A stretch of DNA of 15,833 bases from Rickettsiales bacterium (GCA_031266615.1 JAISAR010000087.1:1-15833); one strand, 5' to 3'. Counted from the stretch's first letter, positions 1-7,559 are shown. Made by a program: numbers and translations. The notes: generated from the letters alone by a model not told the origin.

Positions 1-33
1 ACGAACATTGCAATTTGAGCCTACCAGGAGGAT

Positions 34-64
34 GTCATCCCAGTGCCCAGACACTGGGATCCAG
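34..64. repeat. Short palindromic repeat, copy A
   Basis: 'atcccagtg' (37-45) pairs perfectly with 'cactgggat' (52-60) around a six-base loop. Flanking 'gtc' and 'ccag' are shared with the other copies in this region. It could form a hairpin in RNA from either strand. Confidence 0.7.
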
Positions 65-92
65 CAAAACTGATCGTAAACAAGAGCACTAT

Positions 93-153
93 ACAGCATT
101 TTCAATGAGACTACCAAAAACTGGATGCCAGTGTCAAGCACTGGCATGACACC
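93..153. repeat. Palindromic repeat unit, copy B, with left flank
   Basis: 'atgccagtg' (125-133) pairs perfectly with 'cactggcat' (139-147) around the loop 'tcaag'. The left flank 'acagcattttc' (93-103) and right flank 'atgacacc' recur in the same order at 15603-15656, at the other end of the window. The repeat unit is therefore longer than the hairpin alone. Confidence 0.7.
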
Positions 154-198
154 ATTTTTTGTATAAATTACCTTTACAAACAAATGTTCGTACAACCA

Positions 199-223
199 TG
201 TGTCAAGCACTGGGATGACATCC
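199..223. repeat. Half copy of the palindromic repeat
   Basis: 'gtgtcaagcactgggatgac' followed by 'atcc' matches the loop and right arm of the other copies, but the left arm is missing. It is probably a truncated copy. Confidence 0.55.
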
Positions 224-306
224 TTGTGTCTGAGGCAACACTGGCTGTAAAACTTAACATAATTCAAGAAGTTTAATATCAGAAAGTAGGCCATACAATG
301 GATACA

Positions 307-738
307 TTATCTGCCCTTTCCTTTATACTTACCCTTAGTTGAAGCCTGAGCTTTTACAAACAGCTCCCAAAATCCTTTCTGTCCACCTTCTCTATGTATC
401 AATTGTGCAAAACGCTGCATTAAACCATTACCCATCATAACCATCTTTGTCCATTTGCCTACTGGTTTTGCTATGTCAACTATTTCTGGATCTTCCTTGT
501 AAACTTGCATATCTTTTTGGCTTTCGTGTAGCACTTCTTGACGTTTCACCAGCTCTTTTTGCTTATCTTTTTGATATAATTCATTGAATTTCCTGTTTTC
601 TTCCCACTCTTCTTCAAGGACTTTTTTAGGAAATATGACTTTCCGAACGTGGTTCTTGTATATATTTCTCAAAAAGAAAAATACCGCAGCTGCAGCAAGT
701 AATGTTATGCTATATATTATGATCTGTGCAAATGGCAT
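307..738 (-). CDS. Small conserved-type inner-membrane protein, function unknown
   Basis: This 143-residue protein begins with a hydrophobic segment at about residues 4-23, rich in Ile, Leu, Ala and Phe, which is either a membrane anchor or an uncleaved signal. A strongly charged Lys/Glu-rich stretch (about 34-80) follows and is probably helical, possibly coiled. The tail is basic and ends in a Lys/Gly cluster. I do not recognise a family. The layout suggests a single-pass membrane protein with a cytoplasmic domain. The ATG start is supported by a well-formed promoter 36-64 bases upstream, although the ribosome binding site is weak. It is transcribed divergently from aspS. No catalytic motif is visible, so function cannot be assigned. 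Confidence 0.75.
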   Translation of the reverse strand: MPFAQIIIYSITLLAAAAVFFFLRNIYKNHVRKVIFPKKVLEEEWEENRKFNELYQKDKQKELVKRQEVLHESQKDMQVYKEDPEIVDIAKPVGKWTKMVMMGNGLMQRFAQLIHREGGQKGFWELFVKAQASTKGKYKGKGR

Positions 739-773
739 TTTTCGTATCCAGATTTATTGAAAATACCCTTATT

Positions 774-802
774 ATTATACCACAATTATAGAAATTCTGC
801 AA
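774..802 (-). promoter_or_regulatory. Putative sigma-70 promoter for the small membrane protein gene
   Basis: On the minus strand a perfect TATAAT (779-774) is preceded by TGG, giving an extended -10. A weak -35 TTGCAG (802-797) lies exactly 17 bases upstream. It points to the gene starting at 738, with a leader of about 30 bases. Confidence 0.6.
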
Positions 803-878
803 ACTTATGTGTGAGCAAAGGCAGCACAAGGCAACATTTCCCTATCTCGCAAATTGTGTAAATATGCGATGAATGGGC

Positions 879-907
879 TTGTATACAATAAGGTTTATTT
901 CTATACT
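879..907 (+). promoter_or_regulatory. Putative sigma-70 promoter for aspS
   Basis: TTGTAT (879-884) and TATACT (902-907) are separated by 17 bases. Transcription would start near 914, about 23 bases before the aspS ATG. It is divergent from the promoter at 774-802. Confidence 0.55.
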
Positions 908-936
908 GCTTAAAGAATTCTGGTGACCAAACAAAT

Positions 937-2739
937 ATGAACTGCTACAAAACTCACACGTGCAACGAACTGAGGAAGAACGATGTAGAAAAGGAAGTGA
1001 CCCTATCTGGGTGGTTATACCGCAGGCGCGACCACGGCAACCTGATCTTTGTTGATTTAAGAGACTTTTATGGAATTACTCAGTTGGTATTCAATAACGA
1101 TAAAGATTTTTTTGATGAAATATCAAATTTAAAGTCAGAAAGTGTAATTACTGTTACGGGCATAGTCAAAGCTAGGACTGAAGATACGGTAAACAGCTCT
1201 ATTTCTACCGGAGAAATCGAGGTGATAGTCAACAATTTGCGCGTTGAGTCGGAAGTTGAGTTTCATCAAAATGAAGAAATAGCAAAAGAAGAAAGAAGTA
1301 TATTGGCAAGCATTACCGGTGAGCAAGAATACCCAGAAAACATGAGATTCAGATATCGATTTCTTGACTTAAGGCGTGAAAAGGTCCGTAACAACATTAT
1401 TTTGCGCTCACAAATCATTGCAGAACTCCGCAAGCTCATGATAGAGCAAGGATTTTTAGAGATTCAAACTCCAATACTCACTGCTTCCTCTCCTGAAGGT
1501 GCACGCGACTACCTAGTGCCAAGCAGGCTAAATCCTGGCAGGTTCTATGCATTGCCGCAAGCTCCACAGATTTTTAAGCAATTACTCATGGTCTCAGGGT
1601 TTGACAAATATTTTCAAATTGCACCGTGTTTTCGTGATGAAGACGCAAGGGCTGATCGCTCTCCAGGAGAGTTTTATCAGCTAGACCTTGAAATGTCTTT
1701 TGTAACTCAAGAGGACATATTTGACGTTATTGAACCTGCTTTATATAAAGTGTTCGCTAAATTTTCTCGCAAGTCTGTCGATAAAGATTTTCCACGCATT
1801 ACATACAAAGAGGCAATGCTTAAGTATGGCTCTGATAAACCAGATTTGCGTAATCCATTATTAATCAGCGATGTTACAGAAATTTTCCGCGATTCAGGGT
1901 TCAATATTTTCAAAAGCAATATTGAACGTGGTATGGTAGTGAGAGCTATCCCTGCTCCCAAAACAGCAGAGGAACCACGCAGCTTCTTTGATAAGAAAAT
2001 AGAACACGCACAGAAAGAATTTGGCGCCAAAGGTCTTGGATATATAACGTTTGATAAAGATGGCACTGCAAAAGGACCAATTGCTAAATTCCTTGATGAC
2101 AATAGGTTAAATCGCATAAGGGAAATAACGAATATAGAGCCCGGGGATAGCGTGTTCTTTGCTTCTGATCAAGAAAATGAAGCAGCAACAATCGCAGGAA
2201 AAGTGCGCACTCTTTTAGGGTCAGAACTGGGTCTGATAGATGATAATATCTTCAAGTTCTGTTGGGTTATTGATTTTCCATATTTCATATACGACGATAA
2301 AAGTAAAAAAATCGATTTCTTTCACAACCCATTCTCTATGCCTCATGACGGCTTGAAAGATTTGGAGGGGGAAAATCCACTAGATATCCTTGCTTACCAA
2401 TATGATCTTGTCTGTAATGGGATAGAACTGTCGAGCGGGGCAATCCGCAATAACAAATTGGATATTATGTACAAAGCTTTTGCCATTGCAGGTTACAGCC
2501 AGGAAGAAGTTGATACAAAATTCGGTGCGCTTGTGCGTGCATTCAGATTCGGAGTGCCGCCTCACGGCGGAATAGCACCAGGGATTGATAGAATGGTGAT
2601 GCTGCTTGCTGACGAGCCAAACATTCGCGAGGTAATCTGTTTTCCTATGAATCAGCAAGGTGAAGATGTTCTAATGGGTGCTCCTTCTGAGATAGACAAT
2701 AAACATTTACGTGAATTGTCTTTGCAGGTCATTGACTAA
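937..2739 (+). CDS. aspS: Aspartyl-tRNA synthetase, bacterial type
   Basis: This class IIb synthetase charges tRNA-Asp with aspartate in the cytoplasm. The 600-residue length is usual for the bacterial family. An N-terminal OB-fold anticodon-binding domain (about 1-110, 'GWLYRRRDHGNLIFVDLRD') is followed by the class II core. Motif 2 is near residue 232 ('FRDEDARADRSPGEFYQLD') and motif 3 near 545 ('GIAPGIDRMVMLL'). The bacterial GAD insertion domain lies between them. The C-terminal 'GEDVLMGAPSE' is also typical. 'RSPGEFYQLD' resembles alphaproteobacterial sequences as I recall them. Alphaproteobacterial AspRS is often non-discriminating and makes Asp-tRNA(Asn) for GatCAB; that is inference here. 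No good Shine-Dalgarno precedes the ATG. The MFS gene starts 30 bases downstream on the same strand and may be co-transcribed. Confidence 0.97.
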   Translation: MNCYKTHTCNELRKNDVEKEVTLSGWLYRRRDHGNLIFVDLRDFYGITQLVFNNDKDFFDEISNLKSESVITVTGIVKARTEDTVNSSISTGEIEVIVNNLRVESEVEFHQNEEIAKEERSILASITGEQEYPENMRFRYRFLDLRREKVRNNIILRSQIIAELRKLMIEQGFLEIQTPILTASSPEGARDYLVPSRLNPGRFYALPQAPQIFKQLLMVSGFDKYFQIAPCFRDEDARADRSPGEFYQLDLEMSFVTQEDIFDVIEPALYKVFAKFSRKSVDKDFPRITYKEAMLKYGSDKPDLRNPLLISDVTEIFRDSGFNIFKSNIERGMVVRAIPAPKTAEEPRSFFDKKIEHAQKEFGAKGLGYITFDKDGTAKGPIAKFLDDNRLNRIREITNIEPGDSVFFASDQENEAATIAGKVRTLLGSELGLIDDNIFKFCWVIDFPYFIYDDKSKKIDFFHNPFSMPHDGLKDLEGENPLDILAYQYDLVCNGIELSSGAIRNNKLDIMYKAFAIAGYSQEEVDTKFGALVRAFRFGVPPHGGIAPGIDRMVMLLADEPNIREVICFPMNQQGEDVLMGAPSEIDNKHLRELSLQVID

Positions 2740-2769
2740 GTACCCTAGATCATATTAAACTGAGAAATC

Positions 2770-4032
2770 ATGAATAACATTCAAAAAGCAATACTATCAG
2801 GCATAATCTGCAACATGATTATAGGGTATGAATTGACTCTATTTGGAGTTTTGACACATACAATAAGCAATGTTTTTTTTCCTTCAGAAAATGATTATTT
2901 AAGCACAATCAAATTTCTTGGCAGTTTTGCAATTGGATTTGGATTTAGACCACTTGGTGCATTTATTTTTGGCTACATTGGAGATAAGTACGGCAGAAAA
3001 AAAATTTTGCTGACTTCCGTAATATTAGCTTCGATATCGTCTACTGCAATTGCGGTTATACCAAGCTTTAGAGAAATAGGAATATTTTCTCCTATACTAC
3101 TTTTGCTTTGCAGGATAATACAAGGAATGGCAGCAGGTGGAGAAACGAGTATCAATTCAGCCTTTTTAATAGAACATTCAAGCAGTAAAAAAGATCTAGG
3201 GTTTTTAGGTAGCATGAAAGCTTTCAGCGGCGCGCTTGGTTCTATCACATGTTTTGTAATGATAGCTATTTGCAAAAAGCTTACAGGTGAAAATTATGAA
3301 ATTTGGGGCTGGAGGCTGCTTTTCTACTTCTGCTCTATTATGGGCGTAATAGGCTTTCTAACAAGATACATGATGGAAGAGAGCTTAGCATACAAAGCTC
3401 ATGGTCAAAATAAAAGCTTATCTAATTCTCCATTTTTGGAATTAATCAGAGACTATAAAAGGATATTTGTAATAGCAATTGGGCTTGGCATCGCCCAAAA
3501 TGCAATCGTTTATTCAGCAATCATGTTTTACAACATATCCGTAAAAGAACTTATCCTCTCAGGCATCGATATTAAAAATGTAGTAAGGATTATAAGTGAG
3601 ATCACATTCGGAACGTCCGCGGTACTGTTTGCAACGCTATCTGATAAAGTTGGAAGAAGAAATGTGATGATTCCTACATTGGTAGCCTTAGCTTGCATCA
3701 GTTTACCGGGGCTTTCACTGTTATCTTATAATAGCCACTATATTGTAACGTTCACCTATTTGTTGATAAGTGTGCCGATAGGTGCGTCTTTTGGAATATA
3801 TAATTCTCTTGCTTGTGAGTTGTTTCCAACGAAAGTTAGATGCACCGGTTTTAGCCTAGCACATAATATCTCTGCAGGAATTTTTGGTGGTCTCTCTCCC
3901 TCTATATGCATGTGGCTGATAGAAAAAACTGAAACAAAACTTGCAGCAGGCATTTATCTTACTACCTGCGCATTAATTAGCCTGATATCTGTACTCCAAA
4001 TCAAAGCCAAAGATAAAAAAGTTGATTGGTGA
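2770..4032 (+). CDS. MFS transporter, metabolite:H+ symporter (ProP-like) family
   Basis: This 420-residue polytopic inner-membrane protein has about 12 hydrophobic segments. The MFS signature between helices 2 and 3 is at residues 71-78 ('GDKYGRKK'), preceded by 'RPLGAFIFGYI', the pattern of the metabolite:H+ symporter subfamily. Other markers are 'RIIQGMAAGGE' in helix 4 and a second 'SDKVGRR' loop near residue 291. Relatives include the E. coli proline/betaine carrier ProP and the multiple ProP-like proteins of Rickettsiales. The substrate cannot be read from sequence; an osmolyte, amino acid or organic acid taken from the host is plausible. It follows aspS after 30 bases with only a weak GAG-type ribosome binding site, suggesting a shared transcript. 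Confidence 0.9.
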   Translation: MNNIQKAILSGIICNMIIGYELTLFGVLTHTISNVFFPSENDYLSTIKFLGSFAIGFGFRPLGAFIFGYIGDKYGRKKILLTSVILASISSTAIAVIPSFREIGIFSPILLLLCRIIQGMAAGGETSINSAFLIEHSSSKKDLGFLGSMKAFSGALGSITCFVMIAICKKLTGENYEIWGWRLLFYFCSIMGVIGFLTRYMMEESLAYKAHGQNKSLSNSPFLELIRDYKRIFVIAIGLGIAQNAIVYSAIMFYNISVKELILSGIDIKNVVRIISEITFGTSAVLFATLSDKVGRRNVMIPTLVALACISLPGLSLLSYNSHYIVTFTYLLISVPIGASFGIYNSLACELFPTKVRCTGFSLAHNISAGIFGGLSPSICMWLIEKTETKLAAGIYLTTCALISLISVLQIKAKDKKVDW

Positions 4033-4137
4033 AATTTTTCCTTTAATAGTAATTTCTCATATTTTGATTATACTCTAGAATTATAAATGTAGTTTATTTA
4101 ATTCAAGCAAAAACCAGTTTACCGTGAACAAACTTTG

Positions 4138-4647
4138 CTACCTAGCAACCAGAGTTAAAAAATATTGATTTCCTTCTCGTTTAGGTGCTAATTCTACCTT
4201 TGCAATATCTTCGGTATCTCTAATTAACCGTTCTAGTTTTTCCAGTCCAACCTCAGTGTTTGTGAGTTCTCTACCTCTAAATTTCATTGTGACTTTGATT
4301 TTGTGTCCATGTGTAAGAAAATCCCTTACGTGACGCAATTTTGTTTCATAGTCGTGATCGCCAATATTGGGACCTATCTTAATTTCTTTTATTGTTAACG
4401 TTTTTTGTTTCTTCTTTGCTTCACTTGCTTTCTTTTTTGCATCATACTTTTGCTTGCTGTAATCCAGAATTTTACATACTGGAGGAGTTGAGTCAGGCGC
4501 AATTTCCACCAAATCTAAGCCGATATTCTGAGCAGATTCCAAAGCCTGCTTTATTGCCACAATCCCAACCATTTTACCATTTTGGTCAACTAAGCGTACC
4601 TCCTCAGCTGTAATGGATTCATTAATTCTATGTTTTTTGGTTTGCAA
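4138..4647 (-). CDS. infC: Translation initiation factor IF-3, TTG start
   Basis: IF-3 binds the 30S subunit, prevents premature 50S joining and checks the start codon and initiator tRNA. The 169-residue protein has the N-terminal domain (about 1-77, 'INESITAEEVRLVDQNGKMVG', 'LDLVEIAPDSTPPVCKILDY'), a Lys-rich linker (about 78-95) and the C-terminal domain ('TIKEIKIGPNIGDHDYETKL', 'KIKVTMKFRGRE'). The length is normal. The frame opens with TTG at 4647-4645, with AGGGAG seven bases upstream inside the end of thrS. No in-frame ATG exists nearby, so a rare start is used, in keeping with infC autoregulation in other bacteria. It starts three bases after the thrS stop and is probably translationally coupled. 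The usual partners rpmI and rplT do not follow. Confidence 0.96.
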   Translation of the reverse strand: MQTKKHRINESITAEEVRLVDQNGKMVGIVAIKQALESAQNIGLDLVEIAPDSTPPVCKILDYSKQKYDAKKKASEAKKKQKTLTIKEIKIGPNIGDHDYETKLRHVRDFLTHGHKIKVTMKFRGRELTNTEVGLEKLERLIRDTEDIAKVELAPKREGNQYFLTLVAR

Positions 4648-4650
4648 ATT

Positions 4651-6561
4651 TTAACTCCCTTGACTAAGGTTAATAATTTTTAATAGCAATTCAGCAGCTT
4701 TTTCGTAGGAAGAAGACTCCTGTTTTTCTGACCCTAAATTTCTCACTGACACAGTTTTACTCGCAACTTCATTTTTGCCTACAATCCATAATATAGGAAT
4801 CTTGTTTGAACTATGCAAGCGTATCTTATAACTAATTTTCTCATTGGTTAAGTCGGTTTTAACTCTAACACCTTGTTTTTTTAAAGTATTGTAAATTTCT
4901 GTAGCATAATCGTCAGCTTCGCTTGTAACGGTTAGAATGGCAAGTTGCGTTGGAGCGAGCCACAGTGGAAATTTTCCTGCATAATGCTCTATTAAAATTC
5001 CAATAAAACGTTCAAAAGTTCCAAGAATTGCCCTGTGTAGCATAACAGGGTGGTGCTTTTGTCCGTCTGTTCCTATATAAAAAGCTCCAAGACGTTCTGG
5101 CAAAATGAAATCAACTTGCAACGTTCCACATTGCCAATTTCTGCCTATTGCATCTTTCAAAACAAACTCTAACTTTGGGCCATAAAATGCACCTTCACCA
5201 GGGTTGAGCTCATAGCTTAAACCTGTTTCTCTGACAGCTTCAAGCAGCGCTTTTTCAGCTCTATCCCACACTTCATCATCTCCTGCCCTAACATTTGGAC
5301 GGTCTGAAAATTTCACGGAGATTTCATTGAACCCAAGCTCTGAATATACTTCTTTTAAAAGGTCGCAAAATTTTACAGTCTCAGAATTAATCTGCTCTTC
5401 CATGCAAAAAATGTGCGCATCATCCTGCATAAAACCACGCACTCTCATCAGTCCATGCAATGAACCTGAACTTTCGTTTCTATGACATGTACCAAATTCT
5501 GCCATACGTATCGGTAAATTGCGGTAGCTTCTGGTGTGAGAGTTAAAAATCTGTACGTGACAAGGGCAATTCATGGGTTTTATTGCTAGCTTTTTACTTT
5601 CAGATTCATCAACGATAAACATGTTTTCACGAAACTTATCCCAGTGTCCCGACTTTTCCCATAGCTCCTTGCTTACTAAAATAGGGGTTTTTACCTCAGT
5701 ATAGTCATTGTTTATTAATTTTTTCCTTATATAAGATTCAAGAATGTTATATAAGATATACCCCTGTTCATGCCAAAAAATTTGCCCCACGGCTTCCTCT
5801 TGGATATGGAACAAGTCCATATCCTTAGCAATCTTGCGGTGGTCACGTTTTTCTGCCTCCTCCAGACGCTTAAGATAAGCGTTTAATTCATCCTTATTTC
5901 GCCATGCGGTGCCATATATTCGCTGTAGCATTGGGCCCTTGACATCACCACGCCAGTATGCTCCTGCAACTTTCATGAGCTTAAACGCTTTGACTCTACC
6001 TGTTGATGGCGAGTGCGGACCACGGCACAAGTCAACAAAATCGCCTTGTCTATAAACAGTTAGGTTTTCACTCTCTGGTATGGAGGAGATAATATCAACC
6101 TTATATTTTTCACCTATACTGCTAAAAAAATCAATTGCTTGCTTACGCGTCCAAACTTCTCGAACAAATCTGTGATTGCTTTTTATAATTTCTTTCATTT
6201 TCTTTTCTATTGCAGCAAAATCATCCGTGGTAAAGGTACGATCTGTAGCAAAATCATAGTAGAAGCCGTCCTGAATTGTTGGACCGATGGTAATCTGAGT
6301 GTTAGGAAAGAGCTCTTTCACTGCCTGAGCCATTATATGAGCAGTGTCGTGCCTTATTATATCCAAACCCATTTCGTCACTGAGTTGTATCACCTCTATT
6401 TCTGTGTCAGATTCAATTTCACGTGAGAGATCATATAACTCACCATTTACCTTTAGGGCAACAGCTTCTTTTAAAACGTCTGGTTGTAGTATGTCAAAAC
6501 CAGTAACTCTGCCGCTGTATTCTTCTACTTTTTGTTCAGCTGAAAAAGTAATTCTAATCAT
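4651..6561 (-). CDS. thrS: Threonyl-tRNA synthetase
   Basis: This class II synthetase charges tRNA-Thr and edits Ser-tRNA(Thr). I start it at the ATG at 6561 (636 residues, beginning 'MIRITFSAEQ'). The longer frame from 6618 adds 19 residues that do not fit the TGS domain, whereas the chosen ATG has TAGGT eight bases before it. Domains in order: TGS (about 1-62); editing domain with HDTAH (71-75) and the 'CRGPH' segment; catalytic core with zinc-binding 'MNCPCH', 'SLHGLMRVRGFMQDDAHIF' and 'HHPVMLHRAILGTFERFIG'; C-terminal anticodon-binding domain ('FPLWLAPTQLAILTV'). Length is usual. infC follows immediately. The roughly 110-base stretch before the start leads into a region able to form a long hairpin, which could be a leader or a separate RNA. 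Confidence 0.96.
   Translation of the reverse strand: MIRITFSAEQKVEEYSGRVTGFDILQPDVLKEAVALKVNGELYDLSREIESDTEIEVIQLSDEMGLDIIRHDTAHIMAQAVKELFPNTQITIGPTIQDGFYYDFATDRTFTTDDFAAIEKKMKEIIKSNHRFVREVWTRKQAIDFFSSIGEKYKVDIISSIPESENLTVYRQGDFVDLCRGPHSPSTGRVKAFKLMKVAGAYWRGDVKGPMLQRIYGTAWRNKDELNAYLKRLEEAEKRDHRKIAKDMDLFHIQEEAVGQIFWHEQGYILYNILESYIRKKLINNDYTEVKTPILVSKELWEKSGHWDKFRENMFIVDESESKKLAIKPMNCPCHVQIFNSHTRSYRNLPIRMAEFGTCHRNESSGSLHGLMRVRGFMQDDAHIFCMEEQINSETVKFCDLLKEVYSELGFNEISVKFSDRPNVRAGDDEVWDRAEKALLEAVRETGLSYELNPGEGAFYGPKLEFVLKDAIGRNWQCGTLQVDFILPERLGAFYIGTDGQKHHPVMLHRAILGTFERFIGILIEHYAGKFPLWLAPTQLAILTVTSEADDYATEIYNTLKKQGVRVKTDLTNEKISYKIRLHSSNKIPILWIVGKNEVASKTVSVRNLGSEKQESSSYEKAAELLLKIINLSQGS
4655..4660 (-). 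promoter_or_regulatory. Ribosome binding site that fixes the infC TTG start
   Basis: AGGGAG on the minus strand lies seven bases before the TTG at 4647 and within the last thrS codons. It is the best Shine-Dalgarno match near this junction and supports TTG as the true start, with coupling to thrS. Confidence 0.7.
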
Positions 6562-6674
6562 AAATATACCTATTAGGAGGACATTGGAACAACAAAGGCT
6601 CTGCACATAAGTCAACAATAATTTTTATATAAATCAAAACACCTCCATAACCCTTAATAATTTTACGCAAATTA

Positions 6675-6826
6675 AAAGTAGTACGCTTCCACGGTTCTCT
6701 CCACAGTCTGATATGGCAGTTAAGCTGCATTATACTTGTTAGGCAGAAGTGAATGGCAACATGTCTAATACGAAATCTAAGTTTCACTCTGCTCTTGCTT
6801 ATCCCTTCCATCGGCATTACTACCTT
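6675..6826 (-). ncRNA. Possible structured small RNA or thrS leader
   Basis: Read on the minus strand, the ends pair as AAGGUAGUA (6826-6818) with UACUACUUU (6683-6675): nine pairs including one G-U. The same pairing on the plus strand would contain an A-C mismatch, so minus is favoured. Nested inside, in correct order, are GAUGG (6812-6808) with CCAUAUC (6716-6710), UAAGC (6801-6797) with GCUUA (6725-6721), and GCAGAGUGAA (6792-6783) with UUCACUUCUGC (6753-6743), the last ten pairs with one bulge. The result is an irregular rod about 150 nt long with unequal internal loops. It could be a free-standing regulatory RNA (6S RNA also has a rod shape) or part of the thrS leader. I cannot match it to a known family by conserved bases, and its ends are undefined. 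Confidence 0.35.
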
Positions 6827-6861
6827 GAGTAAAATTTATGCTCCTCCTATATCTTTTAATA

Positions 6862-7069
6862 ACAAAATTCTGTTTTATCAACCAACATTCTATTCATAAT
6901 TACAGCTAATTTCTGGGCTACTGCAACAATTACCTTACTTCAACAACTAGGCATAAGTCAATCTGAGGAGCGGAAGCAAGTTTTGACGCAAAATCGGAAA
7001 GAGGTTATGCAAGAGATCTACTGCTATAATCTTCATTATTATATAGATTATACTAATAGATTAAACTAA
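6862..7069 (+). pseudogene. Possible remnant reading frame upstream of bacterioferritin
   Basis: The frame is open for about 68 codons and ends at TAA 7067-7069. It lacks an ATG except deep inside. Its later part reads like protein ('LLQQLGISQSEERKQVLTQN', then 'RKEVMQEIYCYNLHYYIDY'). I recognise no family. It may be a decayed gene end, part of a dispersed repeat, or chance, since the DNA also carries a motif found upstream of fabI. Confidence 0.25.
7000..7020 (+). repeat. 21-base motif shared with the fabI upstream region, copy 1
   Basis: This copy contains 'ttatgcaaga' and 'gatcta'. The reverse complement of 14137-14157 matches it at 19 of 21 positions. It ends 58 bases before the bfr start. 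TTGACG at 6983-6988 lies 17 bases before TATGCA (7006-7011), so it may overlap a promoter. Confidence 0.45.
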
Positions 7070-7078
7070 AGGAAGGTT

Positions 7079-7558
7079 ATGAATAAAGAGATAATAATAA
7101 AGCATTTGAATAAATTATTAACTGGTGAGTTGACTTCTATACGCCAGTATTTTTTGCATTCTGCAGTTCTCAAAGATAGTGGGATCAATAAACTTGCAGA
7201 GAAAATGAAAGACGAGCTTGACGAGGAACTTGAACATGCAAATAAGCTAGCAGAAAGAGTTTTATTGCTTAAAGGTATACCAAACTTTCAAGATACAAAT
7301 AAAATCTCAAAGTATGACGGAAAGTTCACAAAAGATACAATACGAAAAATTTTGGAAGATAATTTAAAATTAGAAGAAGAAGGTTTAAAAGACTATAGGG
7401 AAGCAATTTCTGTTGCTGAAAAAGAGAGAGATTTTGTTAGTGTAATCTTATTGGAGGAACTATTAAAAAATGAGGAAGAGCACTACCATTGGATCGAAGA
7501 GCAAATTGCTCTCATTGAACTTATAGGTGTTGAAAATTACCTCAAAACACAAATGTAA
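7079..7558 (+). CDS. bfr: Bacterioferritin (iron storage), haem-ligand Met replaced
   Basis: Bacterioferritin forms a 24-subunit shell that oxidises Fe(II) and stores the mineral in the cytoplasm. The 159-residue protein has the family four-helix pattern, starting 'LNKLLTGELTSIRQYFLH'. Aligned by eye to E. coli Bfr, the di-iron ferroxidase ligands are all present: Glu17, Glu50, His53, Glu99, Glu132 and His135. The residue matching haem-binding Met52 is Leu51 ('DEELEHANK' against 'DEMKHADR'), so intersubunit haem may be absent. About five residues are inserted in the loop near 73-82. The ATG has a strong Shine-Dalgarno, AGGAAGG, at 7070-7076. SURF1 follows with little or no gap and is probably co-transcribed. 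Confidence 0.95.
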   Translation: MNKEIIIKHLNKLLTGELTSIRQYFLHSAVLKDSGINKLAEKMKDELDEELEHANKLAERVLLLKGIPNFQDTNKISKYDGKFTKDTIRKILEDNLKLEEEGLKDYREAISVAEKERDFVSVILLEELLKNEEEHYHWIEEQIALIELIGVENYLKTQM

Positions 7559-7559
7559 G

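Larger units (their letters stand above)
1..306. other. Gene-free leading region made of palindromic repeats
   Basis: No credible coding frame is present. The stretch contains two short perfect inverted repeats and a half copy of the same element, annotated separately. In addition, 'acgaacatt' at 1-9 is matched by its reverse complement at 183-191, so most of the stretch is bracketed by a 9-base inverted repeat. This looks like accumulated small repeats of the kind common between Wolbachia genes rather than a gene. It lies 3' of the minus-strand gene that ends at 307. Confidence 0.7.
6562..7078. other. Gene-poor gap between thrS and bacterioferritin
   Basis: No convincing gene. The left half (6675-6826) contains nested complementary segments, annotated as a possible structured RNA. 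The right half holds a start-less open stretch (about 6862-7069, +) and part of a 21-base motif shared with the fabI upstream region. An 87-codon minus-strand frame crosses the left half and runs into thrS, but I do not accept it as a gene. Confidence 0.6.

Noticed and set aside
1..306. CRISPR array
   Set aside because: The repeats are few, palindromic, unevenly spaced and in mixed orientation; there are no regular spacers and no cas genes.
1707..2117. 136-codon frame antisense to aspS
   Set aside because: A shadow of the aspS coding sequence with no family features or ribosome binding site.
6562..6618. N-terminal 19-residue extension of ThrRS
   Set aside because: The TGS domain begins at 'MIRITF'; the extension has no counterpart in the family and the internal ATG has a better-placed ribosome binding site.
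6554..6817. 87-codon minus-strand frame upstream of and overlapping the thrS start
   Set aside because: It overlaps the start of thrS, has no recognisable domain, and covers the region whose nested complementarity is better explained as RNA structure.
6675..6826. tmRNA, SRP RNA or RNase P RNA
   Set aside because: I found none of the conserved bases I know for these RNAs (tag frame, SRP apical loop, P4 core), so only a generic structured-RNA call is kept.
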